Below are positions 34,442-42,482 of a DNA stretch of 64,000 nucleotides, in pieces (within the stretch, counting starts at the first letter, position 1; the number at the start of each line of letters is the position of its first letter). The position numbers and the translations under genes were made by a program. The stretch is from the NCBI GenBank assembly GCA_044225675.1, contig JBGAIH010000022.1, positions 1 to 64,000 of the forward strand, in the 5' to 3' direction. The DNA comes from JACMQX01 sp044225675. GTDB lineage: Bacteria; Pseudomonadota; Gammaproteobacteria; Burkholderiales; Burkholderiaceae_C. Below the pieces are notes generated by a model. That model did not search any database, was not told the origin of the DNA, and saw nothing but the letters and a program-made list of their open reading frames with translations.

Positions 34442-34517
34442 GGTGAAGTCCTTGAGGAGTGGTGTTGAACAAGGACTCCATCTTCCCGGCCCGCGCCCGC
34501 CGGGTCTTCTCGGCGCG

Positions 34518-34532
34518 GTTTCGGTTTGTTTC
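34518..34532 (-). promoter_or_regulatory. Candidate response-regulator binding repeat
   Basis: On the minus strand GAAAC-N5-GAAAC forms a direct repeat with a 10-base period, about 80 bases upstream of the Spy-like gene. OmpR-family regulators bind direct repeats of this spacing; CpxR uses GTAAA-N5-GTAAA. Bases 34442-34517 contain the leader but no convincing sigma70 hexamers. Confidence 0.4.
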
Positions 34533-34540
34533 GTTTTATG

Positions 34541-35545
34541 TCAGTCGAAGCGCTCGGTGTCGACCTCGCGGCTGGACTGCTCGGGGTAACGGTCGCCGGT
34601 GACGGTCTGCTGGTTCACCAGCGCTTCGAGCCGCTCCACCAGGCCCGGCGCGAGCTGCACGCCGTCGGCGCCGAGGTCGTCCTGCAGATGCGCCAGCGAG
34701 GTCGTCCCCGGAATCGGGATGATGTGCGGGGCCTTGTGCAGCAGCCAGGCCAGGGCCAGCTGGGCCGGACTGCAGCCGGCCTCGCGCGCCAGCGCGTTGT
34801 AGCCCGGCAGCAGGCGCAGGTTGGCGGCGAGATTGTCGGGCGCGAAGCGCGGCATCGGGCGGCGGATGTCCTTGGCGTCGAGCGCAGCGGCGTCGGTCAC
34901 GGCGCCACAGAGGAAGCCGCGAGCCAGCGGACTGAAAGCCACGAAGGCCGCGCCAATGTCGCGGCAGGCCTGCAGTACGGCGATCTCCGGGTTGCGCGTC
35001 CACAGCGAGTACTCGGTCTGCAGCGCCGTGATCGGATGCACCGCATGGGCCCGGCGCAGCGTGGTCGCCGACACCTCGCTCAGGCCCAGCGTGCGGACCT
35101 TGCCGGCGCGCACCAGGTCGCTCATGGCACCGACGCTGTCCTCGATCGGTACGCTCTTGTCCCACCGGTGCAGGTAGTACAGGTCGATCACGTCGGTCTG
35201 CAGGCGCCGCAGGCTGTCCTCGCAGTTGCGGCGGATCGTCTCGGGCCGGCCGTCGATGACGCGGCGCACCACGCCGTCATCCCCCGCGACGCCGGCCATG
35301 CCGCCCTTGCTGGCCAGCGTGAAGCGCTGGCGATGGGGCTTGAGCACGCGGCCTACCAGCGTCTCGTTGGCGCCGAAGCCATACAGGGCCGCGGTGTCGA
35401 ACAGCGTCACGCCTGCGTCCAGCGCCGCCAGCAGCAGCCGCTCGCCCTGATCGGGCGCCGGCGGCGTGCCATAGGCATGGCTGAGGTTCATGCAGCCCAG
35501 GCCGATGGAAGACACCTGGAATGGACCGAGTGCGCGCGTCTGCAT
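34541..35545 (-). CDS. Aldo/keto reductase
   Basis: A 334-residue NADPH-dependent TIM-barrel oxidoreductase of the AKR superfamily (YajO/Tas-like, AKR11-13 style). The start MQTRALGPFQVSSIGLGCMNLSH and FDTAALYGFGANE, with the catalytic Asp and Tyr, are typical. The catalytic Lys is in FTLASKGG and the His in YYLHRWD. The C-terminal cofactor loop is IPIPGTTSLAHLQDDL. The second ATG was chosen because the first eighteen codons lack family similarity. It lies between pmdC and the envelope-stress operon, all on the same strand; a link to aromatic degradation is not evident. Confidence 0.9.
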   Translation of the reverse strand: MQTRALGPFQVSSIGLGCMNLSHAYGTPPAPDQGERLLLAALDAGVTLFDTAALYGFGANETLVGRVLKPHRQRFTLASKGGMAGVAGDDGVVRRVIDGRPETIRRNCEDSLRRLQTDVIDLYYLHRWDKSVPIEDSVGAMSDLVRAGKVRTLGLSEVSATTLRRAHAVHPITALQTEYSLWTRNPEIAVLQACRDIGAAFVAFSPLARGFLCGAVTDAAALDAKDIRRPMPRFAPDNLAANLRLLPGYNALAREAGCSPAQLALAWLLHKAPHIIPIPGTTSLAHLQDDLGADGVQLAPGLVERLEALVNQQTVTGDRYPEQSSREVDTERFD

Positions 35546-35620
35546 GGTGGAAATGTTCCTTCTGGGGTAAGGGCGTGGACGGTCTTGCAATGATCGCATG
35601 GACGGCGCCGCGCCGGCCGC

Positions 35621-36580
35621 TCAACCCAGCTGCTGCTCCAGCTGCTGCTCCAGCTGGTGCAGCACGTCGTAGCACGGCAGCACGCCGGCCACGCTGCTGT
35701 TGGGCTCGCGCCCTTCGCGGATGGCGGCAAAGAACTCGCGGTCCTGCAGCTCGATGCCGTTCATCGACACGTCGACCTTCGACACGTCGATCTTCTCGTC
35801 CTTGCCGTTGAACAGGTCGTCATAGCGCGCAATGTAGGTGGCGCTGTCGCCGATGTAGCGAAAGAAGGTGCCCAGCGGGCCGTCGTTGTTGAACGACAGG
35901 CTCAGCGTGCAGATGGCGCCGTTGGCGGCCTTGAGCTGGATGCTCATGTCCATCGCGATGCCCAGCGCCGGATGGATCGGCCCCTGGATGGCGTTGGCCT
36001 TCACGATCGGGCTGCCGCACTGGTAGGCGAACAGGTCCACCGTATGGGCCGCGTGGTGCCACAGCAGGTGGTCCGTCCAGCTGCGCGGCTGGCCCAGCGC
36101 GTTCATGTTGGTGCGGCGGAAGAAATAGGTCTGCACGTCCATCTGCTGGATGTTGAATTCGCCGGCCTGGATCCTGCGGTGCACGTACTGGTGGCTCGGG
36201 TTGAAGCGCCGGGTGTGCCCGCACATCGCCACGAGGCCGGTCGCCTTCTGCGTGGCCACCACCTCCTGCGCGTCCTTCAGGCTGTCGGCCAGCGGAATCT
36301 CGACCTGCACATGCTTGCCCGCCTTCATGCAGGCGATCGCCTGCGACGCATGCATCTGCGTCGGCGTGCACAGGATCACGGCGTCCACCTCCTTGAGCGC
36401 GAGGCTGTCTTCGAGCTTCGTGCTGACGTGGCCGATGCCGTACTTGGCGGCCACTTCGCGCGTCTTCTCCAGCTCGCGGCTCACGAGCGAGACGACCTCC
36501 ACGCCGTCGATGTTGCGGATGCCGTCCAGATGCTTGATGCCGAACGCGCCTGCGCCGGCCAGTGCGACTTTGATGGTCAT
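35621..36580 (-). CDS. pmdC: 4-carboxy-2-hydroxymuconate-6-semialdehyde dehydrogenase
   Basis: A 319-residue Gfo/Idh/MocA-fold NADP dehydrogenase that oxidises the cyclised ring-cleavage product of protocatechuate to 2-pyrone-4,6-dicarboxylate. The nucleotide motif GAGAFGIKHLDGI starts the protein. CTPTQMHASQAI and GKHVQVEIPLADS follow, and the catalytic region GHTRRFNPSHQYVHRRI and SWTDHLLWHHAAHTVDLFAYQ match LigC/PmdC closely. It is the last gene of the pmd operon. Its 3' end is a 12-bp tandem repeat giving the repeated EQQL tail. Confidence 0.95.
   Translation of the reverse strand: MTIKVALAGAGAFGIKHLDGIRNIDGVEVVSLVSRELEKTREVAAKYGIGHVSTKLEDSLALKEVDAVILCTPTQMHASQAIACMKAGKHVQVEIPLADSLKDAQEVVATQKATGLVAMCGHTRRFNPSHQYVHRRIQAGEFNIQQMDVQTYFFRRTNMNALGQPRSWTDHLLWHHAAHTVDLFAYQCGSPIVKANAIQGPIHPALGIAMDMSIQLKAANGAICTLSLSFNNDGPLGTFFRYIGDSATYIARYDDLFNGKDEKIDVSKVDVSMNGIELQDREFFAAIREGREPNSSVAGVLPCYDVLHQLEQQLEQQLG
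35627..35650 (-). repeat. 12-bp tandem repeat at the pmdC 3' end
   Basis: CAGCTGCTGCTC occurs twice in tandem (35627-35638, 35639-35650), with a related third unit beginning at 35651. It encodes a repeated EQQL tetrapeptide at the PmdC C-terminus. Confidence 0.8.
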
Positions 36581-36597
36581 GGCTTGGGTCTTTCTGT

Positions 36598-36640
36598 CAG
36601 TTCTTTTCGGGCAGTTTTTTTCGGGCAGTTCTTCTTGCCG
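36598..36640. repeat. 14-bp tandem repeat in the pmdB-pmdC gap
   Basis: CAGTTCTTTTCGGG (36598-36611) and CAGTTTTTTTCGGG (36612-36625) are followed by a degenerate third copy to 36640. They fill the gap between the pmdB stop (36641) and the pmdC start (36580). In the mRNA this is a purine-rich leader; no clear Shine-Dalgarno for pmdC stands out. Confidence 0.75.
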
Positions 36641-37504
36641 TCAGTTTTCAAGAATCAGGTGGCCGACCGCCGTGTTCGAGGCCGGCACATGGTAGAAGCG
36701 ATGGCGAACCTTGGGCGCCGGCCCGCCCGCCACGTCGGCCATCGCGCCGCGCGCGATCAACCACATGACGAGCTCGATGCCCTCGCTGCCGGCCTCCCGC
36801 ACGTACTCGATGTGCGGCACTTTCGCCAGCTCGCCGGGCTCGCTGATCAGCCGGTCCAGGAAGCGGTTGTCCCACTCGCGGTTGATGAGGCCGGCACGCG
36901 GTCCCTGCAGCTGGTGGCTCATGCCGCCCGTGCCCCAGATCTGCACGTTCAGGTCTTCGTCGAAGCTCTCCACCGCGCGGCGGATCGCCTGCCCGAGCAT
37001 GAAGCAGCGCATGCCGCTGGGCACCGGGTACTGCACCACGTTGACCGCGAACGGAATCACCGGGCAGGGCCAGGCCCCCGTCTTCGCATCGGGGTTGCCG
37101 GCCATCAGCGACAGCGGCACCGTCAGGCCGTGGTCCACGTCCATGCGGTTGACGATGGTGAGGTCGAAGTCCTGCTGGATCACCGACTGCGCGATGTGCG
37201 CCGCCAGGTCCGGATGCCCCATGACCTTGGGGACCGGACGCGGGCCCCAGCCCTCGTCGGCCACCGCGTACTCGGCGGCCGTGCCGATGGCAAAGGTCGG
37301 GATCATCTCGAGGCTGAAGGCCGTCGCGTGGTCGTTGAAGACCAGGAAGATGACGTCGGGCCTGTTGTCCCTGAGCCACTGCTTGGAATACTCGTAGCCC
37401 TGGAACAGCGGCTGCCAGTAGGGCTCGCCGGTCTTGCCCATGTCGAGTGCCGCGCCGATGGCGGGCACATGGGAGGTGTAGACGGATGCGGTGATTCGTG
37501 CCAT
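36641..37504 (-). CDS. pmdB: Protocatechuate 4,5-dioxygenase beta subunit
   Basis: A 287-residue catalytic subunit that opens the protocatechuate ring between C4 and C5 with Fe(II) and O2. Iron ligands His12 (VYTSHVPAIG) and His59 (FNDHATAFS) are present, with the catalytic His in GTGGMSHQLQGPRAG and the Glu in GSEGIELVMWL. Length and motifs match LigB/PmdB. It follows pmdA by 35 bases and precedes pmdC by 60 bases, the A-B-C order of the Comamonas pmd operon. Confidence 0.96.
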   Translation of the reverse strand: MARITASVYTSHVPAIGAALDMGKTGEPYWQPLFQGYEYSKQWLRDNRPDVIFLVFNDHATAFSLEMIPTFAIGTAAEYAVADEGWGPRPVPKVMGHPDLAAHIAQSVIQQDFDLTIVNRMDVDHGLTVPLSLMAGNPDAKTGAWPCPVIPFAVNVVQYPVPSGMRCFMLGQAIRRAVESFDEDLNVQIWGTGGMSHQLQGPRAGLINREWDNRFLDRLISEPGELAKVPHIEYVREAGSEGIELVMWLIARGAMADVAGGPAPKVRHRFYHVPASNTAVGHLILEN

Positions 37505-37539
37505 ATATGTGTGTGTCCTTCAGCCCCGGTGTGTGTCCC

Positions 37540-37989
37540 TCAGCCCAGCAGGCCGCCGCCCTTCTTGCCCGAGCCCTGCGGCTGGCGGTGCGGCTGGGCG
37601 TCGCCGTCCTCGCCGACGAAGCGGTTGCCCTCGACCGAGCGGCCTCCCTTGATCATCATGTCGCGATACTCCTCTTCAGTGCGTCCGGTCATCGAGCCGG
37701 CCATCTGCTGGAAGCTCTTGCCATGCGTGGCGCCGAGCTTGGCCAGGAAGTAGATGTTGCCGCCGAGCTGGATGCAGCGGTTGAGATCGGCAGCCAGCAC
37801 CGCCTCCTTCTGCTCTTCGGTCATCGGCCATTCGTCCAGAACCTTGCGCGGATCGGCCTTGAAGCGCTCGCGGTTCTCGGCCTTCATGAGCGACATGCAG
37901 AACTGGTTGAGCCAGTAGCCCTTGCGGCTTTGCTCCGCGTCGAAGATCGTCGTGCCCGGCACGTCGAGGTAGGGTTTGTCCAGCGGCAT
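37540..37989 (-). CDS. pmdA: Protocatechuate 4,5-dioxygenase alpha subunit
   Basis: A 149-residue small subunit that caps the LigB-type active site. Family sequence includes PGTTIFDAEQSRKGYWLNQF near the N-terminus and CIQLGGNIYFLAKLGATHGKSFQQMAGSMTG. The C-terminus is Gly/Gln-rich and probably disordered. It starts five bases after pmdD and is followed by pmdB. It is more similar to LigA of Sphingobium SYK-6 and PmdA of Comamonas than the second LigA-like protein at 31050-31493. Confidence 0.95.
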   Translation of the reverse strand: MPLDKPYLDVPGTTIFDAEQSRKGYWLNQFCMSLMKAENRERFKADPRKVLDEWPMTEEQKEAVLAADLNRCIQLGGNIYFLAKLGATHGKSFQQMAGSMTGRTEEEYRDMMIKGGRSVEGNRFVGEDGDAQPHRQPQGSGKKGGGLLG

Positions 37990-37994
37990 GGCGT

Positions 37995-38900
37995 TCAGCT
38001 CCAGTACAGACGCATCGGGTTGTCGACCAGGAGCTTCTTCTGCAGCTCTGCCGTCGGCGCGATGCGGGGGATGTAGTCGACCAGCAGCCCGTCGTCGGGC
38101 ATGTGGTTCTTGAGGTTGGGGTGCGGCCAGTCGGTGCCCCAGAGCACGCGGTCGGGGAAGGTCTCCACCAGATGGCGCGCGAATGGCACGACGTCGCTGT
38201 AGGCGGCCTGCTCGCCGTTCAGCGCAGGCGGGCCCGACACGCTGAGCCGCTCGGGGCAGCTGACCTTGGACCAGATGTTCGGATGCTCGCGCATCATCTT
38301 CACGAAGAGGCCGAACTGCGGGCCGTCGACCGGCAGCGTCACGTCGGGCCGGCCCATGTGGTCGACCACCACGGTGGTGGGCAAGGCGGTGAAGAAGTCA
38401 TACATCTCGGGCAGATCCTGCGCCTCGAAGTACACCACCACATGCCAGCCCAGCGGCGCAATGCGCTGGGCGATCTCCATCAGCACCTCGCGCGGCGTGA
38501 AGTCGGCCAGCCGCTTGACGAAGTTGAAGCGCGTGCCGCGCACGCCCGCCGCATGCATGGCCTCGAGCTCGGCGTCGGTCACGTCGCGCGCCACCGTGGC
38601 CACGCCGCGCGCCTTGCCGCCCGAATGCACCAGGGCATCGACCAGCGCCCGGTTGTCGGTGCCGTGGCAGGTGGCCTGCACGATCACGTTGCGGTCGAAG
38701 CCGAGATGGTCGCGCAGCGCGAACAGCTGCTCCTTCGATGCGTCGCAGGGCGTGTACTTGCGCTCGGGCGCATAGGGGAACACGTCGCCCGGGCCGAACA
38801 CATGGCAGTGCGCGTCCACCGCGCCGGGCGGCACCTGAAAGCGCGGCCGGCTCGGGCCGGCGTACCAGTCGAGCCAGCCGGGTGTCTTGTCAAACTTCAT
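37995..38900 (-). CDS. pmdD: 2-pyrone-4,6-dicarboxylate hydrolase
   Basis: A 301-residue amidohydrolase-superfamily enzyme that opens the lactone of 2-pyrone-4,6-dicarboxylate to 4-oxalomesaconate, without metal in studied LigI proteins. Motifs are VDAHCHVFGPGDVFPY near the N-terminus, QATCHGTDN, VVDHMGRPDV and WGTDWPHPN with the catalytic Asp. GAGGA lies nine bases before the second ATG and abuts the first, so I start at 38900 rather than 38909. It sits between aldolase gene pmdF and pmdA. Confidence 0.95.
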   Translation of the reverse strand: MKFDKTPGWLDWYAGPSRPRFQVPPGAVDAHCHVFGPGDVFPYAPERKYTPCDASKEQLFALRDHLGFDRNVIVQATCHGTDNRALVDALVHSGGKARGVATVARDVTDAELEAMHAAGVRGTRFNFVKRLADFTPREVLMEIAQRIAPLGWHVVVYFEAQDLPEMYDFFTALPTTVVVDHMGRPDVTLPVDGPQFGLFVKMMREHPNIWSKVSCPERLSVSGPPALNGEQAAYSDVVPFARHLVETFPDRVLWGTDWPHPNLKNHMPDDGLLVDYIPRIAPTAELQKKLLVDNPMRLYWS

Positions 38901-38918
38901 GCTGTGCATTCCTCGCTG

Positions 38919-39602
38919 TCAGTCGATGTAGCGCAGGCCGGCCTTTTCCAGCGGCTCGCGCATCTTGTACATGTCCAGCCCCAGCACACCGGCCGCCAGC
39001 CTGGCGCGCTTGTCGCCCTCGTTGGCCTCGCGCGCACGCGCGGCTTCCAGCGTCTTGACCGCGAGCGCCGCAGGCACCACGACGACGCCATCGTCGTCGG
39101 CCACCACCACGTCGCCCGGGTTGACGATCATGCCGGCGCACACCACCGGGATGTTGACCGAGCCGACCGTCGCCTTGATCGTGCCCTTGGAACTGATGGC
39201 CTTGCTCCAGACCGGAAAGCCCATCTCGGTCAGCGTCCTGACGTCGCGCACGCCCGCGTCGATCACCAGCGCGCGCGCGCCGCGCGCCTTGAAGCTCGTG
39301 GCCAGCAGGTCGCCGAAGTAGCCGTCGGTGCATTCGGCCGTGATCGCGGCCACGACGATGTCGCCAGGCTGGATCTGCTCGGCCACCACATGCATCATCC
39401 AGTTGTCGCCCGGATGCAGCAGCACGGTGACGGCGGTGCCCGAGACCTGCGCGCCGGCCCAGATCGGCCGCATGTAGGGCTTCATGAGTCCGACGCGGCC
39501 CATGGCCTCGTGCACCGTGGCCGAGCCGAGGGCGGCCAGCCCGTCGGCGGCTTCGCGGTCAGCCCGCTTGATGTTGCGGTAAACAACGCCCAGTTCGTAC
39601 AT
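38919..39602 (-). CDS. pmdF: 4-carboxy-4-hydroxy-2-oxoadipate aldolase / oxaloacetate decarboxylase
   Basis: A 227-residue RraA-fold class II aldolase that splits 4-carboxy-4-hydroxy-2-oxoadipate into pyruvate and oxaloacetate, the last pathway step, and can decarboxylate oxaloacetate. The active-site stretch GDIVVAAITAECTDGYFGDLLATS and the substrate Arg/metal Asp region VIDAGVRDVRTL are conserved as in LigK/PmdF; GDVVVADDDGVVVVP follows. It begins two bases before the end of pmdE. Confidence 0.95.
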   Translation of the reverse strand: MYELGVVYRNIKRADREAADGLAALGSATVHEAMGRVGLMKPYMRPIWAGAQVSGTAVTVLLHPGDNWMMHVVAEQIQPGDIVVAAITAECTDGYFGDLLATSFKARGARALVIDAGVRDVRTLTEMGFPVWSKAISSKGTIKATVGSVNIPVVCAGMIVNPGDVVVADDDGVVVVPAALAVKTLEAARAREANEGDKRARLAAGVLGLDMYKMREPLEKAGLRYID

Positions 39603-39604
39603 GG

Positions 39605-40651
39605 TCAGAGTCCTTTGGCTTGGGTTTTTGCCTTGAGGCGCGCGTCCAGACGCGAGAACACACGCCGCGCGTTGGCTTCATAGATCTGGTGGCGGTCGGC
39701 GTCGCTCAGGATCGGCGAAGCCTCGATGTAGCGCCTGGTGTCGTCGTAGTAGTGGCCCGTCTCGGGGTCGATGCCGCGCACCGCGCCGATCATCTCGGAG
39801 GCGAACAGCACGTTCTTGACCGGGATCACCGTGTTGAGCAGGTTGATGCCCGGCTGGTGGTACACGCAGGTGTCGAAGAAGATGTTGTTCAGCACGTGCT
39901 CGGTCAGCAGGGGCTTCTTCATCTCCTGCGCCAGGCCGCGGAAGCGCCCCCAGTGGTAGGGCACGGCGCCGCCGCCGTGCGGGATCAGGAACTTCAGCGT
40001 CGGGAAGTCCTTGAAGAGATCGCCCTGCACGCACTGCATGAAGGCCGTGGTGTCGGCGTTCAGGTAGTGGGCGCCCGTGGTGTGGAAGCACGGATTGCAG
40101 CTCGTGCTCACGTGGATCATGGCCGGCAGGTCGTACTCGACCATCTTCTCGTAGATCGGGTACCAGTGGCGGTCGGTCAGCGGCGAGCTGTTCCAGTGCC
40201 CGCCCGAGGGGTCGGGGTTGAGGTTGATGCCGACGGCGCCGTACTGCTTGACGCACTTTTCCAGCTCGGGGATGCAGGTGGCCGGATCGACACCCGGGGA
40301 CTGCGGCAGCATCGCCACGGGCACGAAGTGGTCCGGGAACAGCTGGCTCACGCGGAAGCACAGCTCGTTGCAAATGGCAGCCCAGGTCGACGACACCTGG
40401 AAGTCGCCGATGTGATGGGCCATGAAGCTCGCGCGCGGCGAGAACAGCGTGAGGTCGCTGCCGCGCTCTTTCATCAGTCGCAACTGGTTGCTCTCGATGC
40501 TTTCGCGCAGGTCGTCGTCGCTGATCTTCAGGTCCGACGCGCGGGGCATGACGGACGGGTCCTGGATGCCGGCGATCTGCTGGTTGCGCCAGGTCTCCAG
40601 CGCCTTGGGGGCGGTGGTGTAGTGGCCGTGGCAGTCGATGATGAGGCTCAT
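39605..40651 (-). CDS. pmdE: 4-oxalomesaconate hydratase
   Basis: A 348-residue amidohydrolase-superfamily hydratase that adds water to 4-oxalomesaconate to give 4-carboxy-4-hydroxy-2-oxoadipate. The N-terminal metal motif IIDCHGHYTTAP, the central MIHVSTSCNPCFHTTGAHYLNAD, the IPHGGGAVPYHWGRFRG and FFDTCVYHQPG regions and the ASEMIGAVRGIDP loop match LigJ/PmdE. It acts on the enol form, which in Sphingobium needs the tautomerase LigU; that gene is not present here. It is followed by pmdF with a two-base gap. Confidence 0.95.
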   Translation of the reverse strand: MSLIIDCHGHYTTAPKALETWRNQQIAGIQDPSVMPRASDLKISDDDLRESIESNQLRLMKERGSDLTLFSPRASFMAHHIGDFQVSSTWAAICNELCFRVSQLFPDHFVPVAMLPQSPGVDPATCIPELEKCVKQYGAVGINLNPDPSGGHWNSSPLTDRHWYPIYEKMVEYDLPAMIHVSTSCNPCFHTTGAHYLNADTTAFMQCVQGDLFKDFPTLKFLIPHGGGAVPYHWGRFRGLAQEMKKPLLTEHVLNNIFFDTCVYHQPGINLLNTVIPVKNVLFASEMIGAVRGIDPETGHYYDDTRRYIEASPILSDADRHQIYEANARRVFSRLDARLKAKTQAKGL

Positions 40652-40678
40652 GCGTTCTCCTGGGATTTTGTCGTGGGG

Positions 40679-41377
40679 TCAGGCGGGCTCCATGCCCTGG
40701 CGCCGCTTGGCGTCGGCTGCGGCCGGCGCGGCCATGAAGGCCAGCAGCGCGCGCGCCGCCTCGGGCTGCCGCGCCGTGGCCGCCACCGCGCCGCTGAAGG
40801 TGGTGATGATCTGGATGGCTTCGGGGAGCGCCCCCACGAGCGTGATGCCCTGCAGGTGGATCAGTTCGCTCAGTTGCTGGAAGCCCAGCGCCACGTCGCC
40901 GCGCGCCACCAGCGAGCCGACGGGCACGCCAGGCGGCGCCTGCACCATGCGCGGCGCGATCGCCTCGGCAATACCCCAGCGCTCGAACAGCCGCGTGAGC
41001 GCCACGCCGCTCGGCCCGGTGGAGTAGCTGATGCTCGGCGCGGCCAGCACGGCCGCGCGGACGGCCTCCTCGCTGGCGATGTCCGGCACCGGAGCACCGG
41101 CGCGCACCGCCACCGCCACGCCCGAGCGCACCAGGTCGACCCGGCTGCCCTGCACCGCGTGCCCGGAAGCGATGAGCTTGTCGATGGCGTCGGAGGCGAG
41201 CATCACGGCGTCGAACACTTCGCCGGCCTGGACCCGCCGCGCAGCGTCGACACCCCCGACCGATTCGATGGCCACGGCCTGGCCGGTCTGCCCTTCGAAC
41301 GCGGTCGACAGCTCCGCCAGCACCTGGCGCGTGGCCATCGATGAAATGCAGGAGATCGGAAGTCGGAAATCAGCCAT
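40679..41377 (-). CDS. ModA-like extracytoplasmic substrate-binding domain protein, no clear signal
   Basis: A 232-residue type II periplasmic-binding-fold protein resembling the molybdate-binding protein ModA. LAELSTAFEGQTGQAVAIESVGG and FDAVMLASDAIDKLIASG are typical, with the second-domain stretch ISYSTGPSGVALTRLFERWG. It begins MADFRLPISCISSMATRQ, with no convincing export signal, so it may be cytoplasmic. It is the promoter-proximal gene of the pmd operon, 27 bases before pmdE, where Comamonas has a tautomerase and a permease. Role unknown; sensing of a pathway acid is possible. Confidence 0.75.
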   Translation of the reverse strand: MADFRLPISCISSMATRQVLAELSTAFEGQTGQAVAIESVGGVDAARRVQAGEVFDAVMLASDAIDKLIASGHAVQGSRVDLVRSGVAVAVRAGAPVPDIASEEAVRAAVLAAPSISYSTGPSGVALTRLFERWGIAEAIAPRMVQAPPGVPVGSLVARGDVALGFQQLSELIHLQGITLVGALPEAIQIITTFSGAVAATARQPEAARALLAFMAAPAAADAKRRQGMEPA

Positions 41378-41420
41378 CGGCGGATTCTGGTCGCAATGGA
41401 GCTATGCAAAAAGTCGCCAG

Positions 41421-41440
41421 GGTATCTATCAGGTATATCA
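41421..41440. promoter_or_regulatory. Direct repeat in the pmd/LysR divergent promoter region
   Basis: GGTATCTATCA (41421-41431) is followed directly by GGTATATCA (41432-41440), placing two GGTAT motifs 11 bases, one helical turn, apart. It lies in the 103-base gap between the ModA-like gene and the LysR gene, about 40 bases from each start. Likely a regulator-binding or promoter element of the pmd operon; not a textbook T-N11-A LysR box. Confidence 0.35.
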
Positions 41441-41480
41441 TTCCAGAATAGGATTGCGGCGGCTCCGGCCCTCCCCCTTC

Positions 41481-42392
41481 ATGGACCTCAAGCAGCTTGA
41501 ATATTTCGTCCGCGTCGCCGAGATGGGCAGCTTCACCCGCGCGGCCGCCGCCCTCAACGTCGCGCAACCGGCCCTGAGTCGCCAGGTGCGGCTGCTGGAG
41601 GTCGAATTGCGCCAGAGCCTGCTGGTGCGCAACGGCCGGGGCGCCTCGCCCACCGAAGCGGGCAAGCTGCTGCTGGACCACGGGCGCGGCATCCTGCACC
41701 AGATCGAACGCGCGCGCGAGGACCTCGGGCGCCTGCGCGGCGGCCTCGTTGGCCGGGTGGCGCTCGGCCTGCCGCCGAGCGTGGCACGGGTCATGGCCGT
41801 GCCGCTGACACGCGCGCTTCGCGAGCAGTTGCCCGACGCCCGCCTGTCCATCACCGAAGGCCTGTCGGGTGCCATGCAGGAGGGCCTGAGCGCCGGCCGG
41901 CTGGACATCGTCATGCTCTACAACGCCCAGCCCTCGCGCGAGCTGGACGTCACCCCGCTGATGCACGAGCAGCTGATGCTGGTGCGCGCCCGCCCGCCGG
42001 GCCTGCTGGAAGACCCGCCCGCCGGCCCGGTGGAGCTCCACGAGGTGGCGCAGTTGCCGCTCGTCATCCCCACGCGGCCCAACGCGATCCGCATGCATGT
42101 GGAGGCCGAGATGGCGGCCCTCGGCCTGCGGCCCATGGTGGCGCTGGAGATCGACGGAGTGTCGGCCATCCTCGACCTGGTGGCCGATGGCGCGGGCTGC
42201 GCCGTGCTGTCGCGCAACGCCGTGCTCACCTCGCTGCGGCCCTGGGCCTATTCCGTCCAGGCCATCGGCACGCCGCCCCTGAGCATCCCGCTGTCGCTGG
42301 CCACCAGCCTGCAGCGGCCGGCCACGCCGGTGCAGCAGGCTGCGCTGGCACTCATCCGGCAGACGGCGCCGGGGGTTCTGGCACACGTCTGA
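41481..42392 (+). CDS. LysR family regulator, probable pmd operon regulator
   Basis: A 303-residue LysR-type regulator with N-terminal helix-turn-helix MDLKQLEYFVRVAEMGSFTRAAAALNVAQPALSRQ and a normal-length effector domain (VALGLPPSVARVMAVPLTRAL, LLLEV-type linker absent). It is divergent from the pmd operon. In Comamonas the LysR protein PmdR activates pmd genes with protocatechuate or its metabolites, so this gene is the positional and family equivalent; it may also belong to the CynR/CbbR-like NAC group. A direct repeat in the shared gap is a candidate binding site. Confidence 0.88.
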   Translation: MDLKQLEYFVRVAEMGSFTRAAAALNVAQPALSRQVRLLEVELRQSLLVRNGRGASPTEAGKLLLDHGRGILHQIERAREDLGRLRGGLVGRVALGLPPSVARVMAVPLTRALREQLPDARLSITEGLSGAMQEGLSAGRLDIVMLYNAQPSRELDVTPLMHEQLMLVRARPPGLLEDPPAGPVELHEVAQLPLVIPTRPNAIRMHVEAEMAALGLRPMVALEIDGVSAILDLVADGAGCAVLSRNAVLTSLRPWAYSVQAIGTPPLSIPLSLATSLQRPATPVQQAALALIRQTAPGVLAHV

Positions 42393-42482
42393 CGCGTCCA
42401 GTCTGACCGCCCTCTGCGGGCTGCCCTGAGCGCCCAGCCCGTCCTGGGCACCCAGCCCATCGCGCCGATGAGCCGGAGCGAC

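Noticed and set aside
36612..36625. T-run in the pmdB-pmdC gap read as a terminator
   Set aside because: No stem precedes it, it lies on the wrong strand for the operon, and it is part of a 14-bp tandem repeat.
35657..37753. 698-codon open frame opposite pmdC and pmdB
   Set aside because: Runs across two genuine genes on the other strand and shows only shadow composition (His, Arg, Val, Ala).
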